NCBI GenBank assembly: GCA_910589675.1
Contig: CAJUTO010000007.1
Span: 1-60,620 of the forward strand
Length of the DNA: 60,620 nt
Reading direction: 5' to 3'
DNA from: an uncultured Lactobacillus sp.
GTDB taxonomy: Bacteria > Bacillota > Bacilli > Lactobacillales > Lactobacillaceae
Below the pieces are notes generated by a model that saw only the letters and a list, made by a program, of their open reading frames with translations, searched no databases and was not told where the DNA came from. A program made the position numbers and the translations under genes. This document shows, in pieces, positions 33,936-41,670 of this stretch (position 1 is the stretch's first letter; each line of letters opens with the position of its first letter).

Positions 33936-34566
33936 TGCTTCTCTTCTCCACTACTCTCAATAAAGCTGTTAAAACTGCTGTCATTGCCAAATATACGCAC
34001 CCTACTAATACTAGTGGAACTAAAGACACGTCTCTTGCAGTCGCAACATTTCCGGCACGTAAAAGGTCTCCTAAACCAATTACATAGACCAAACTGGAGT
34101 CCTTAACTAAGTTTATCAGCTCATTACCAATCGAAGGCAAAACAATCTTAACAACTTGTGGACGCACAATACGATTAATTGTTTGCCATCTACTTAAACC
34201 TAGCACTTGTGCTGCCTCAAATTGGCCGACGGGTACTGCTTGCAGTCCACCACGGAAGATTTCTGCAAAGTAAGCAGCATAATTGATAATAAATGCGACT
34301 AACGCAGCCTCGTATCTTGGAAAGACAATTCCAACAGTTGGTAAGCCATAAAAAATAAAAATTAATTGTAGTAAAAGAGGTGTACCACGAATAATCCATA
34401 CATAAAATTTCAAAATAGCTTTAACTAATTTCAATTTTGAATGTAAACCAAAGGCAACTAATAAACCTAGCGGAATAGAAACTACAGTCGTCCAAAAAAA
34501 GATTTCAATAGTTAACCAAGCACCGGAAAATAATGATGGCATAATACTAAAAATATAATTTAGCAT
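33922..34566 (-). CDS. Amino acid ABC transporter permease
   Basis: A 214-residue membrane subunit with about five helices and the EAA loop (GQFEAAQVLGLSRWQTINRIV). IRGTPLLLQLIFIFYGLP is typical of HisM/GlnP family permeases. First gene of the three-gene uptake operon. Confidence 0.93.
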   Translation of the reverse strand: MLNYIFSIMPSLFSGAWLTIEIFFWTTVVSIPLGLLVAFGLHSKLKLVKAILKFYVWIIRGTPLLLQLIFIFYGLPTVGIVFPRYEAALVAFIINYAAYFAEIFRGGLQAVPVGQFEAAQVLGLSRWQTINRIVRPQVVKIVLPSIGNELINLVKDSSLVYVIGLGDLLRAGNVATARDVSLVPLVLVGCVYLAMTAVLTALLRVVEKRSNVWK

Positions 34567-34642
34567 TTCCGTCAGCTCCTGTTCTAAAAATAGCGTATTG
34601 TTTAATTTTAGCTAAAATCTCACTACACTTTCAACCTTAGTA

Positions 34643-34675
34643 CAAAAAAAGACTTCACAATTGTGAAGTCTTTTC
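34643..34675. terminator. Rho-independent terminator of rplK-rplA
   Basis: A 20-bp palindrome, GACTTCACAATTGTGAAGTC (34651-34670), flanked by A and T runs. It lies just downstream of rplA on the minus strand. Confidence 0.85.
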
Positions 34676-34696
34676 GTTTAATTAAACAACTATTAA

Positions 34697-35389
34697 TTAG
34701 TCTAAGTTTAATGGATCCAAGTGGATACCAGGGCCAAAGGTTGCAGAAACGGCAACACTCTTAACGTATTGACCCTTAGCGGATGCAGGACGTGCACGAA
34801 GAATAACGTCACGTAATGCATCAAAGTTTTGTGCTAATTTTTCAGCGTCAAATGAAGCCTTACCGATTGGTGCATGGATTAAACCTTGCTTATCAACACG
34901 GTATTCAACTTGACCTGCTTTTTGGTTTTCAACAGCCTTAGCAACGTCCATAGTAACAGTACCAGTCTTAGGGTTTGGCATTAAGCCCTTAGGTCCTAAG
35001 ATACGACCTAAACGACCAACCTTAGCCATCATCATTGGAGTAGCAATAACTACGTCAAAGTCTAAGTAACCGTTTTGAACTTTTTCTACTAAATCATCAG
35101 AACCAACTTCGTCAGCACCTGCTTCTTTAGCTTGGTCAGCTTGTGGACCTTCAGCAAAAACAACAACCTTCTTAGATTTACCAGTACCGTTTGGAAGTAC
35201 CAATGCACCTCTAATTTGTTGATCTGCTTGCTTAGGGTCAACGTTTAAGTTATATGCAACTTCAATAGTTGCATCAAAGTTTGCGTATGAAGTTTCTTTT
35301 GCTAACTTCATAGCTTCATCTACTGAATAAAATTTAGTTGAATCAACTTTTTTAGCTGCTTCTAAATATCTCTTTCCATGCTTTGCCAT
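34697..35389 (-). CDS. rplA: Ribosomal protein L1
   Basis: A 230-residue protein. The signature [24 protein letters not shown] and the N-terminal [16 protein letters not shown] are diagnostic. L1 binds 23S rRNA at the E-site stalk and its own mRNA. RBS CAGGAGG. It follows rplK after a 97-bp spacer that carries a possible L1-binding element. Confidence 0.97.
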   Translation of the reverse strand: MAKHGKRYLEAAKKVDSTKFYSVDEAMKLAKETSYANFDATIEVAYNLNVDPKQADQQIRGALVLPNGTGKSKKVVVFAEGPQADQAKEAGADEVGSDDLVEKVQNGYLDFDVVIATPMMMAKVGRLGRILGPKGLMPNPKTGTVTMDVAKAVENQKAGQVEYRVDKQGLIHAPIGKASFDAEKLAQNFDALRDVILRARPASAKGQYVKSVAVSATFGPGIHLDPLNLD

Positions 35390-35408
35390 GTAAAAATCCT
35401 CCTGAAAA

Positions 35409-35442
35409 TGTGGTCAAACGAGTCTTCTCACACTCTCCCACC
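35409..35442 (-). promoter_or_regulatory. Possible L1-binding mRNA element before rplA
   Basis: On the minus strand a GTGGGAG-containing purine-rich stretch is followed about 20 nt later by GACCACA. The same order (GTGGGAG, then AACCGCATCAC) occurs before rplK at 35933-35976. L1 represses its own operon in many bacteria by binding such purine-rich hairpins. Assignment is by analogy only. Confidence 0.4.
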
Positions 35443-35486
35443 TTGATTCGTTAATTTTGATTAACGATCCGACGTTCCTAAAAACA

Positions 35487-35912
35487 CTAGTCTTCTACAG
35501 TGAAGCCCATGCTTCTAGCAGTACCTTCAATCATGCGCATAGCAGCTTCAATATCTGCAGCGTTTAGATCTTTCATCTTGGTTTCGGCAATTTCCTTAAC
35601 TTGGTCCTTAGTTACCTTAGCAACCTTCTTAGTGTTAGGTTCACCAGAACCCTTGTCCACTTTAGCAGCCTTCTTCAAAAGAACAGCAGCTGGTGGAGTC
35701 TTAGTAATGAATTCGAATGAACGATCTTCATATACAGTAATAACTACAGGGATAATCATACCCTTTTGATCAGCAGTACGTGCGTTGAAGTCCTTAGTGA
35801 AACCAACGATGTTGATTCCAGCTTGACCCAATGCAGGACCAACTGGAGGTGCAGGAGTTGCTGCACCAGCAGGAATTTGCAGTTTAACTACGTTAATAAC
35901 TTTCTTTGCCAC
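35487..35912 (-). CDS. rplK: Ribosomal protein L11
   Basis: A 141-residue protein ([37 protein letters not shown]). The GTG at 35912 lies 8 nt after GGAGG; the TTG two codons earlier is too close to the RBS. L11 shapes the GTPase-associated centre. First gene of rplK-rplA. Confidence 0.96.
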   Translation of the reverse strand: MAKKVINVVKLQIPAGAATPAPPVGPALGQAGINIVGFTKDFNARTADQKGMIIPVVITVYEDRSFEFITKTPPAAVLLKKAAKVDKGSGEPNTKKVAKVTKDQVKEIAETKMKDLNAADIEAAMRMIEGTARSMGFTVED

Positions 35913-35932
35913 GGTCAATACCTCCTTGATTC

Positions 35933-35976
35933 CGTGATGCGGTTATAGTGGAGAATTTTCCTTCTTCTCCTCCCAC
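35933..35976 (-). promoter_or_regulatory. Possible L1-binding element in the rplK leader
   Basis: Minus-strand GTGGGAGGAGAAG, then CTCCACTATAACCGCATCAC near the rplK RBS. It can fold through GGAG/CTCC pairing and shares GTGGGAG and an ACC-purine-C element with the spacer before rplA. Confidence 0.4.
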
Positions 35977-35996
35977 AATAATAAAGATACTCTAAT

Positions 35997-36025
35997 ATAC
36001 TACCAGCAATTTATTAAATTGACAA
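35997..36025 (-). promoter_or_regulatory. rplKA promoter
   Basis: Minus-strand TTGTCA (36020-36025), 17-bp spacer and TAGTAT (35997-36002). It would give a leader of about 80 nt to rplK. Confidence 0.6.
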
Positions 36026-36043
36026 TAGCTAATTAAATTTTTA

Positions 36044-36595
36044 TTATTGGTCAAATTCTTTTACTTGGTTATAGTCAAGTTCAGCATTTGTTTCTCTGCC
36101 GAACATATCAATAGAAACATAAAGTTTATCTTTTTCTGGGTTAATTTCAGTAATCTTACCACTCATGCCACTAAATGCACCATCAATAATAGTTACTGTT
36201 TCACCAACTTCATAGTCAGCTTTAGGTTCTTTAGCTGGTTGGCCTTGAGAAGCAAGAATTCTTTCAATTTCGTCATCGTATAAAGGAGATGGCTTTGATC
36301 CACCACCGTGACTGCCAACAAATCCAGTAACGTTTGGCGTATTTCTGACAACATACCAACTTTCATCAGTCATTACCATTTCTACTAAAACGTAACCTGG
36401 AAATACCTTTTCATCTACTTCTTGTTTCTTACCACGAACAGTTTCAGTCTTTTGTTCTTCAGGAACAATTACTCGAAAGATATAATTTTGCATACCCATT
36501 GATTGGGCTCTTGAAAGTAAATCTTTCTTAACCTTTTCTTCGTAGCCAGAATAAGTGTGTAAAACGTACCATTTCTTTTCGCTGGTTTCAACCAT
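36044..36595 (-). CDS. nusG: Transcription termination/antitermination protein NusG
   Basis: A 183-residue protein. The NGN domain (KWYVLHTYSGYEEKVKKDL, FPGYVLVEM) and the C-terminal KOW motif (VGETVTIIDGAFSGMSGKI) are intact. It binds RNA polymerase and couples it to Rho or ribosomes. RBS AAGGAG. Downstream of rpmG-secE but separated from secE by a hairpin with a T run. Confidence 0.96.
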   Translation of the reverse strand: MVETSEKKWYVLHTYSGYEEKVKKDLLSRAQSMGMQNYIFRVIVPEEQKTETVRGKKQEVDEKVFPGYVLVEMVMTDESWYVVRNTPNVTGFVGSHGGGSKPSPLYDDEIERILASQGQPAKEPKADYEVGETVTIIDGAFSGMSGKITEINPEKDKLYVSIDMFGRETNAELDYNQVKEFDQ

Positions 36596-36631
36596 GTTTC
36601 TAAACTCCTTAAAATAATACCTTTATGCAAA

Positions 36632-36660
36632 TAAAAAAACCTCCGAGGGAGGCTTTTTTA
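36632..36660. terminator. Intrinsic terminator-like hairpin between secE and nusG
   Basis: GCCTCC-CTC-GGAGGT on the minus strand, with six A before and seven T after. The T run follows in the secE to nusG direction, and the A run gives the same on the other strand. Confidence 0.75.
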
Positions 36661-36690
36661 ACTGATTTAATTATAACACATATACTGTTT

Positions 36691-36861
36691 TTATAAGAAC
36701 ATTTGCGTTAAGTAGCTAAATAATAAATCTAGCAAACCAAGGTAAGCACCAAACAAAATTGAGCTGATGATTACAACACCTGTATCACGTCTATTTTGTT
36801 TCCATGTAGGCCATGATACTTTTGCCATAGTTTGGTTAACACTCTTAATAAACTTAAACAT
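36691..36861 (-). CDS. secE: Preprotein translocase subunit SecE
   Basis: A 56-residue protein read directly from the minus strand: MFKFIKSVNQTMAKVSWPTW, then KQNRRDTGVVII and a single membrane helix ending LTQMFL. The KVSWPTW motif is the SecE signature. It clamps SecY in the membrane. It lies between rpmG and nusG, the normal order. Confidence 0.93.
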   Translation of the reverse strand: MFKFIKSVNQTMAKVSWPTWKQNRRDTGVVIISSILFGAYLGLLDLLFSYLTQMFL

Positions 36862-36868
36862 TGCTTAC

Positions 36869-37018
36869 CTACCTCGTTTCCTTGTGCAAAGTTTGCTTTC
36901 CGCAATGCTTGCAAAACTTCTTAAGTTCAAGTCTTTGCGTTCTATTCTTGCTTGCTGCAATAGAATAATTGCGAGAACCACATACAGTACATGCAAGAGC
37001 TGCTTTCTTTACTGCCAT
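36869..37018 (-). CDS. rpmG: Ribosomal protein L33
   Basis: A 49-residue protein: [20 protein letters not shown], then [20 protein letters not shown] and HKETR. The two Cys pairs (CTVC and CKHC) form the zinc site of the C+ type L33. Ends 7 bp before the secE ATG, so they are co-transcribed. Confidence 0.93.
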   Translation of the reverse strand: MAVKKAALACTVCGSRNYSIAASKNRTQRLELKKFCKHCGKQTLHKETR

Positions 37019-37041
37019 AAAACCACTCCTAAACTGCATTT

Positions 37042-37070
37042 ATCTTAGCAAAAAAATGTTATTTTAGCAA
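37042..37070 (-). promoter_or_regulatory. rpmG-secE promoter
   Basis: Minus-strand TTGCTA (37065-37070), 17-bp spacer and TAAGAT (37042-37047), giving a leader under 25 nt to rpmG. Confidence 0.6.
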
Positions 37071-37304
37071 TTCCTATCAATAAAGTAAAGAAGAATCTAA
37101 TTTACTCATCAAAAAATTATATCTCCTTTTAAATAATATTAATAGATAGTGTAGAATTATACTTATAAGATCTTTTTTAATTAAAAATAAAGCTATCTTC
37201 AAAATTGAAAATGAAATAAAAAATAACAATTTTACTTCATTGACTTTATTTCCGTTTAATTTTAACTGCTCTTATGCTGATATTCAACTGATTGGGAGGA
37301 TTTA

Positions 37305-37338
37305 TTAATTAAAAGGAGCAACTTTTCCTTTTAATTAA
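37305..37338 (+). promoter_or_regulatory. Leader hairpin that encloses the Shine-Dalgarno sequence
   Basis: Perfect arms TTAATTAAAAGGA (37305-37317) and TCCTTTTAATTAA (37326-37338) with an 8-nt loop. AAAAGGAG, the only good ribosome-binding sequence near, is in the left arm about 30 nt before the ATG at 37348. The hairpin either hides it or, when formed, shortens the effective distance. Confidence 0.5.
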
Positions 37339-37347
37339 ATATTTATC

Positions 37348-38400
37348 ATGGCAGAAAATTCAACTCATCCACTACAAAATTCACTTCCCGAAAAAAGAAA
37401 CAATAACAAGAGCAATTTCACTTTTTGGGACAATTTTCCAGAAACTCAAAAAGATATGATTGCCATCAATCGTATTATTTTAAAACATGTAAATACTGTT
37501 CCGGGTCTACTAGGAGACGCCTTAAAAGATACTTTTGCTTCCCCTGGGAAAATGCTGCGTCCTGCTTGTGTAATGCTCTTTGGCTCTTTTGGACCAAACG
37601 CTAACCAAAAACGCGAAGAACTACAAAAAATAGCAACCTCAATTGAGACTCTCCATAATGCTACCTTAATTCACGATGATATTATCGATGAATCGAGCAT
37701 GCGCCATGGCAGACCCTCAATTCAAACTAAGTATGGCAAGCATATCGCAGTTTATGCGGGCGACTATTTATTTGCTTTATCGCTCACTCTTTTAAGTGAA
37801 AATGCTCAAAGCTTGCATAGTGTTATTGCAGATGGAAAAACCATGCAAAATATCCTAGTTGGTGAAACTGAACAGTACAACAATGCCTATAACATTACTA
37901 TTTCTGAAAAGGAATACTTAGACCAAATTAAGGGTAAAACTGGAGTCTTATTTGGCCTAGCTTGTTTTATTGGCGCTTATGAGAGTGGTCTTAAAGTAAC
38001 TAGGGCTCTAAAAGCTAAAAAGTTTGGTGAATACTTGGGCCAAGCTTTTCAACTAAGAGATGATATTTTAGACTATACAACTACTAGTTCTACTTTTAAA
38101 AAGCCAGTCTTATTAGATGTTAAAGATGGTATCTACTCTGGACCCTTAATTTTCGCCTTACAAAACGACTCTACAGGTCGCTTACATGAGTTAGTTAAGT
38201 TTGGACAAAATTTGACTAAGGAACAACTACAAGAGATAGAAAAAATGGTTAATGATCTTGGCGGGGTAAAGCGAGCACAAAAGTTAGCTGATAAATATAC
38301 TGATAAAGCTTTACGTAATTTGCAAAAGCATTGGCCAGACAACAAAACTCGCCAGCAGCTTGAAGAGCTGACAAATATTTTATTAAAGAGAAGCTATTAA
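37348..38400 (+). CDS. Polyprenyl diphosphate synthase (trans-type, heptaprenyl/solanesyl-like)
   Basis: A 350-residue all-helical prenyltransferase. First Asp-rich motif LIHDDIIDESSMRHGRPS and second LRDDILDYT are intact, as is GKMLRPA. It elongates farnesyl-PP with IPP; chain length cannot be read safely. The first 30 residues are extra, polar and probably disordered. In-frame TAA upstream fixes the ATG, although the only RBS is 30 nt away inside a hairpin. No menaquinone gene is nearby, so the product's use is unclear. Confidence 0.88.
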   Translation: MAENSTHPLQNSLPEKRNNNKSNFTFWDNFPETQKDMIAINRIILKHVNTVPGLLGDALKDTFASPGKMLRPACVMLFGSFGPNANQKREELQKIATSIETLHNATLIHDDIIDESSMRHGRPSIQTKYGKHIAVYAGDYLFALSLTLLSENAQSLHSVIADGKTMQNILVGETEQYNNAYNITISEKEYLDQIKGKTGVLFGLACFIGAYESGLKVTRALKAKKFGEYLGQAFQLRDDILDYTTTSSTFKKPVLLDVKDGIYSGPLIFALQNDSTGRLHELVKFGQNLTKEQLQEIEKMVNDLGGVKRAQKLADKYTDKALRNLQKHWPDNKTRQQLEELTNILLKRSY

Positions 38401-38401
38401 T

Positions 38402-38433
38402 TAAGAGAATGTTAAGACATTCTCTTTTCTTTC
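38402..38433 (+). terminator. Rho-independent terminator of the polyprenyl synthase gene
   Basis: Arms AGAGAATG/CATTCTCT (38404-38411, 38418-38425), 6-nt loop and T-rich tail. Confidence 0.85.
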
Positions 38434-38497
38434 CTTATTCTTTACTAATTCGCTATAATCTTTTTTTGAATTATAATTCTAGAAAGTAGGAAAAGAA

Positions 38498-39745
38498 GTG
38501 AATAAGAAAAAAGAAAATTCGCATTTTTTTGCCTGGTGGGTTTTTATTGCCTCCTGTTTAATTTCTTTAGTAGGATTTGGATTAATTGTTAATACTATTG
38601 GTTTATTCTTTGAACCAATTAGTAAAAGTTTCCATGTTGGTCGAGCAAGCGTTGCCTTAATGACAACCTTGCAAAATGCTGCTGCCGCAATTACCTTGCT
38701 GTTTGCAGGTAAAATTATGACCAAGCTTAACTTGCGTTGGCTTTTAACTTTCTGTTTTGCTGTAATTGGAGTTTCCATGCTTAGCTTATCAGTAGCACAA
38801 AGTTTGACTCATTTTTACATTGCTTGGATCATCATTGGGATTTGCCAACCAATTGCTATTACTTTATCCATCCCTGTCCTATTAGGAAATTGGTTCAATG
38901 AAAAATTAGGAACTGTGATGGGAATTGCCCTTGGAGTTTCAGCCTTTGGTGGCACCATCTTTAACCCAATTATTGGTAACATCATTACCAACTTTGGATG
39001 GAGAGGTGGCTTCATCTGCGAAGGATTACTAATTCTCGGAATTTTAGTTCCTTCAGCATTCTTCTTAAGAGAAAAACCTAATCAAAAACACCAAGCATAC
39101 GGCAAAGTGAAAAATATACCAGAAAAAGTTCTTGAAACTAGTGGTATTACCCTTAAGGCAGCTCTTAAGACCCCTGTCTTTTATGCTTTAGCATTTGCAA
39201 TGCTTGCACTGCAATTTGTTTCTGGATCTGTGCAACATATTTCAGGTCATATTACCAGCCAAGGCCTCCCATTAACAATTGGTGCATCAGTAGTTTCTGG
39301 GGTAATGCTTGGAGCAGCAGCTGGTAAGATTTCTATTGGTTTTATGCTTGATCGTTTTAATACACGAGCTACTTTATTTATTTATTCTTTATTTGGCTTA
39401 TTAGGCTGGAGCGGCGAAATTTTCTTTAAGACTAGTCTTCCACTTATTGCCTCTGCCTTTATTTTAGGTTTGGGTCAAGGTGTGTGTTTAGTTGCTCTTC
39501 CTTACCTTATTCGAGAAGAATTCGGAGCTAAGGACTACAGTACAATTCTTTCAGTAATTAATATGACTGGTGCATTTGCAATGTCTGCATCTGTTTACTT
39601 GAACGGTCTTTTATTTGATACTACTGGTTCTTACAACTTCGGTTGGGCAATCAACGCAACTGCTTTTGCGCTCAGTTTCGTTGCTTTGTTCCTTACTCTC
39701 AAAAAGCAAAATGCATCTCAATCATTAGAAGAAAGTATAGATTAA
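38498..39745 (+). CDS. OFA-family major facilitator transporter
   Basis: A 415-residue protein with twelve predicted helices. The N-terminal FEPISKSFHVGRA and GxxxxP-type repeats, with MLGAAAGKISIGFMLDR between halves, fit the oxalate/formate antiporter family. GTG start behind AGGAAAAG. The substrate is not known: OFA proteins also carry lactate, pyruvate or other monocarboxylates. The only other oxalate-linked sequence in the window is the broken frc fragment 36 kb away, so an oxalate role is not supported here. Confidence 0.85.
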   Translation: MNKKKENSHFFAWWVFIASCLISLVGFGLIVNTIGLFFEPISKSFHVGRASVALMTTLQNAAAAITLLFAGKIMTKLNLRWLLTFCFAVIGVSMLSLSVAQSLTHFYIAWIIIGICQPIAITLSIPVLLGNWFNEKLGTVMGIALGVSAFGGTIFNPIIGNIITNFGWRGGFICEGLLILGILVPSAFFLREKPNQKHQAYGKVKNIPEKVLETSGITLKAALKTPVFYALAFAMLALQFVSGSVQHISGHITSQGLPLTIGASVVSGVMLGAAAGKISIGFMLDRFNTRATLFIYSLFGLLGWSGEIFFKTSLPLIASAFILGLGQGVCLVALPYLIREEFGAKDYSTILSVINMTGAFAMSASVYLNGLLFDTTGSYNFGWAINATAFALSFVALFLTLKKQNASQSLEESID

Positions 39746-39778
39746 TCTTATACTTATCTATGCTAACTTAATATTAGT

Positions 39779-39822
39779 AAAAGCTTACTCATTGACTTAC
39801 AATAAATTAGTAAGCTTTTTTT
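39779..39822 (+). terminator. Rho-independent terminator of the OFA transporter gene
   Basis: Arms AAGCTTACT/AGTAAGCTT (39781-39789, 39809-39817) and a seven-T tail. Confidence 0.82.
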
Positions 39823-39844
39823 ATTAATGTTGGGGTGAAAAAAT

Positions 39845-41605
39845 ATGAACAAACATCCAGAATTTTTATTAAACAAGATTAAAAGTCCAAAAGATCTTAA
39901 AAAATTAGACTTAAAAGAACTAGAACAACTAGCCAGTGAAATTAGAACCTTGATCCTAGAAAAAGACGCTGCTAAGGGTGGCCACTTAGGACCTGACTTA
40001 GGAATTGTCGAAGCTACAATTGCCTACCACTATGTTTTTGATGCACCTAAAGACAAGATTGTTTGGGACGTTTCTCACCAAACTTATCCACACAAGATGT
40101 TAACTGGACGTGCTTATGGTTGGCTTGATCCCGATAAGTACGAGGATGTAACTCCTTATTCTAATCCTGAGGAAAGTCCATATGACTACTTTGCTGTTGG
40201 TCATACTTCAACTTCAGTTGCTTTAGCAACTGGAATGGCTAGAGCGCGTGATATGCTAGGAGAACATGAAAACATTACAGCTCTTATTGGGGATGGTTCT
40301 TTAACTGGTGGCTTAGCCTTTGAGGGCTTTAATAATGCGGCTGATGAAAAGCATAATCTAATTATTGTAGTAAATGACAATCAAATGTCGATTGACGATA
40401 ATGTCGGCGGTGTTGTAACTGCTTTGAAGAAATTACGTGAATCAAATGGTCAAACAGCTGATAATCCATTTACTGCAATGGGACTAGATTATAAATATGT
40501 TGGTCAGGGAAATGATCTTAAAGCAATGATTGATGCCTTCAAATCAATTAAAGATATTGACCACCCAATTGTTTTACATATCAATACCCTTAAGGGTAAG
40601 GGATATGAGCCAGCTATTGAAAATGAAGCTAGTCACCACTGGGTATTGCCTTTTGATCTTAAGACGGACAAGACAACTGTACCAGCTCCAAAGACTCCTA
40701 ATCCAACTACTGTAGTTTTGGATTTCTTAAAGAAACATATTGAAAATCAAGAAAACATCTTAGCCATCAATGCTGCTATCCCTGGCGTCTTTGGTTTAGG
40801 TGAGATTAAGAATAAATACCCTAAGAATTATAAGGATGTAGGAATTGCTGAACAAGAGTCTGTTGCCTTTGCTGCAGGAGCTGTTAAAGAAGGAATTACC
40901 CCAGTCTTATTTGAAAACTCTACTTTCTTACAACGGGCTTATGATCAACTTTCTCACGATGTAGCAGCTAATGACTTGCCAGTTGTAATGGTGGTAGCCG
41001 GCGGCGGAATTACTGGCACTTCTAAGACCCACTTAGGTATTTTTGACAACGCCATGGTCGCAAATTGGCCAAACTGGGAATACTTAGCTCCGACCACCTT
41101 GAATGAATTAAAATCAATGCTTGAATGGGCAGTTAAGCAAAGAAATCATCCCATAGCAATTAAATCTCCAGTAAATCCAATTCCAGAAGGTGAACCAGTG
41201 GATGAAGACTATTCAACTATTAAGTATGATGTAAAGCCCGGTTCTAAGGTTGCCATCATTGGTTTAGGTGACTTTTATCAATTAGGTGAAAAGGTAGTTG
41301 ATTTATTAAAGACAGAAAACATTAATGCCACTTTGATCAATCCAAAATCTGCTGCTCACCTTGATTATGACGCATTAGATGAACTTCAAAACGACCATGA
41401 ATTAGTTGTTACTCTAGAAGACAACAGTATTGATGGTGGTTTTGGTCAAAAGATTGCTAGCTACTATGGTCCAACTAAGATGATGGTTAAGAATTATGGT
41501 GCTAAAAAGGAATACACTGATAATGAACCAAAAGAATCTATCTACAAGCGTGATCATTTAATGCCTGATCAAATTGTTAGTGATATTTTAGGAATTCTAA
41601 AATAA
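39845..41605 (+). CDS. Thiamine diphosphate enzyme related to 1-deoxy-D-xylulose-5-phosphate synthase
   Basis: A 586-residue Dxs-like protein, shorter than true Dxs (about 620-640). AKGGHLGPDLGIVEATIAYHYVF, WDVSHQTYPHKMLTGR, GDGSLTGGLAFEGFNNAA and VVNDNQMSID give the ThDP and Mg2+ sites, and the catalytic-Glu region is VGIAEQESVAFAAG. Two arginine motifs that hold the glyceraldehyde-3-phosphate phosphate in Dxs are changed: the RYPRG loop is KSPVNP here, and the later R-F-V-K-P-L-D is PKSAAHLD. Lactobacilli of this group are known to use mevalonate for isoprenoids. It is therefore more likely to be a different carboligase or transketolase-type enzyme than DXP synthase. RBS GGGGTGA. Convergent with the gluconokinase gene. 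Confidence 0.8.
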   Translation: MNKHPEFLLNKIKSPKDLKKLDLKELEQLASEIRTLILEKDAAKGGHLGPDLGIVEATIAYHYVFDAPKDKIVWDVSHQTYPHKMLTGRAYGWLDPDKYEDVTPYSNPEESPYDYFAVGHTSTSVALATGMARARDMLGEHENITALIGDGSLTGGLAFEGFNNAADEKHNLIIVVNDNQMSIDDNVGGVVTALKKLRESNGQTADNPFTAMGLDYKYVGQGNDLKAMIDAFKSIKDIDHPIVLHINTLKGKGYEPAIENEASHHWVLPFDLKTDKTTVPAPKTPNPTTVVLDFLKKHIENQENILAINAAIPGVFGLGEIKNKYPKNYKDVGIAEQESVAFAAGAVKEGITPVLFENSTFLQRAYDQLSHDVAANDLPVVMVVAGGGITGTSKTHLGIFDNAMVANWPNWEYLAPTTLNELKSMLEWAVKQRNHPIAIKSPVNPIPEGEPVDEDYSTIKYDVKPGSKVAIIGLGDFYQLGEKVVDLLKTENINATLINPKSAAHLDYDALDELQNDHELVVTLEDNSIDGGFGQKIASYYGPTKMMVKNYGAKKEYTDNEPKESIYKRDHLMPDQIVSDILGILK

Positions 41606-41625
41606 GTCAAATTCATATTTATATT

Positions 41626-41670
41626 AGAAAAAAGGTAAATTGTACTAATTTGATACAATTTACCTTTTTA
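41626..41670. terminator. Bidirectional terminator between convergent genes
   Basis: Arms AAAAGGTAAATTGTA and TACAATTTACCTTTT (about 41630-41644 and 41654-41668) with A and T runs on both sides. Confidence 0.88.

Larger units (their letters stand above)
37019..37347. other. Intergenic region between divergent rpmG and the polyprenyl synthase gene
   Basis: A 329-bp stretch with no gene. It holds the rpmG promoter (37042-37070), an AT-rich middle where nothing was recognised, a possible plus-strand -35 (TTGACT near 37240) and a 13-bp perfect hairpin at 37305-37338 just before the next gene's ATG. Confidence 0.6.

Noticed and set aside
39845-41605. True dxs of the MEP pathway
   Set aside because: Phosphate-binding arginine motifs are changed and no other MEP gene is in the window.
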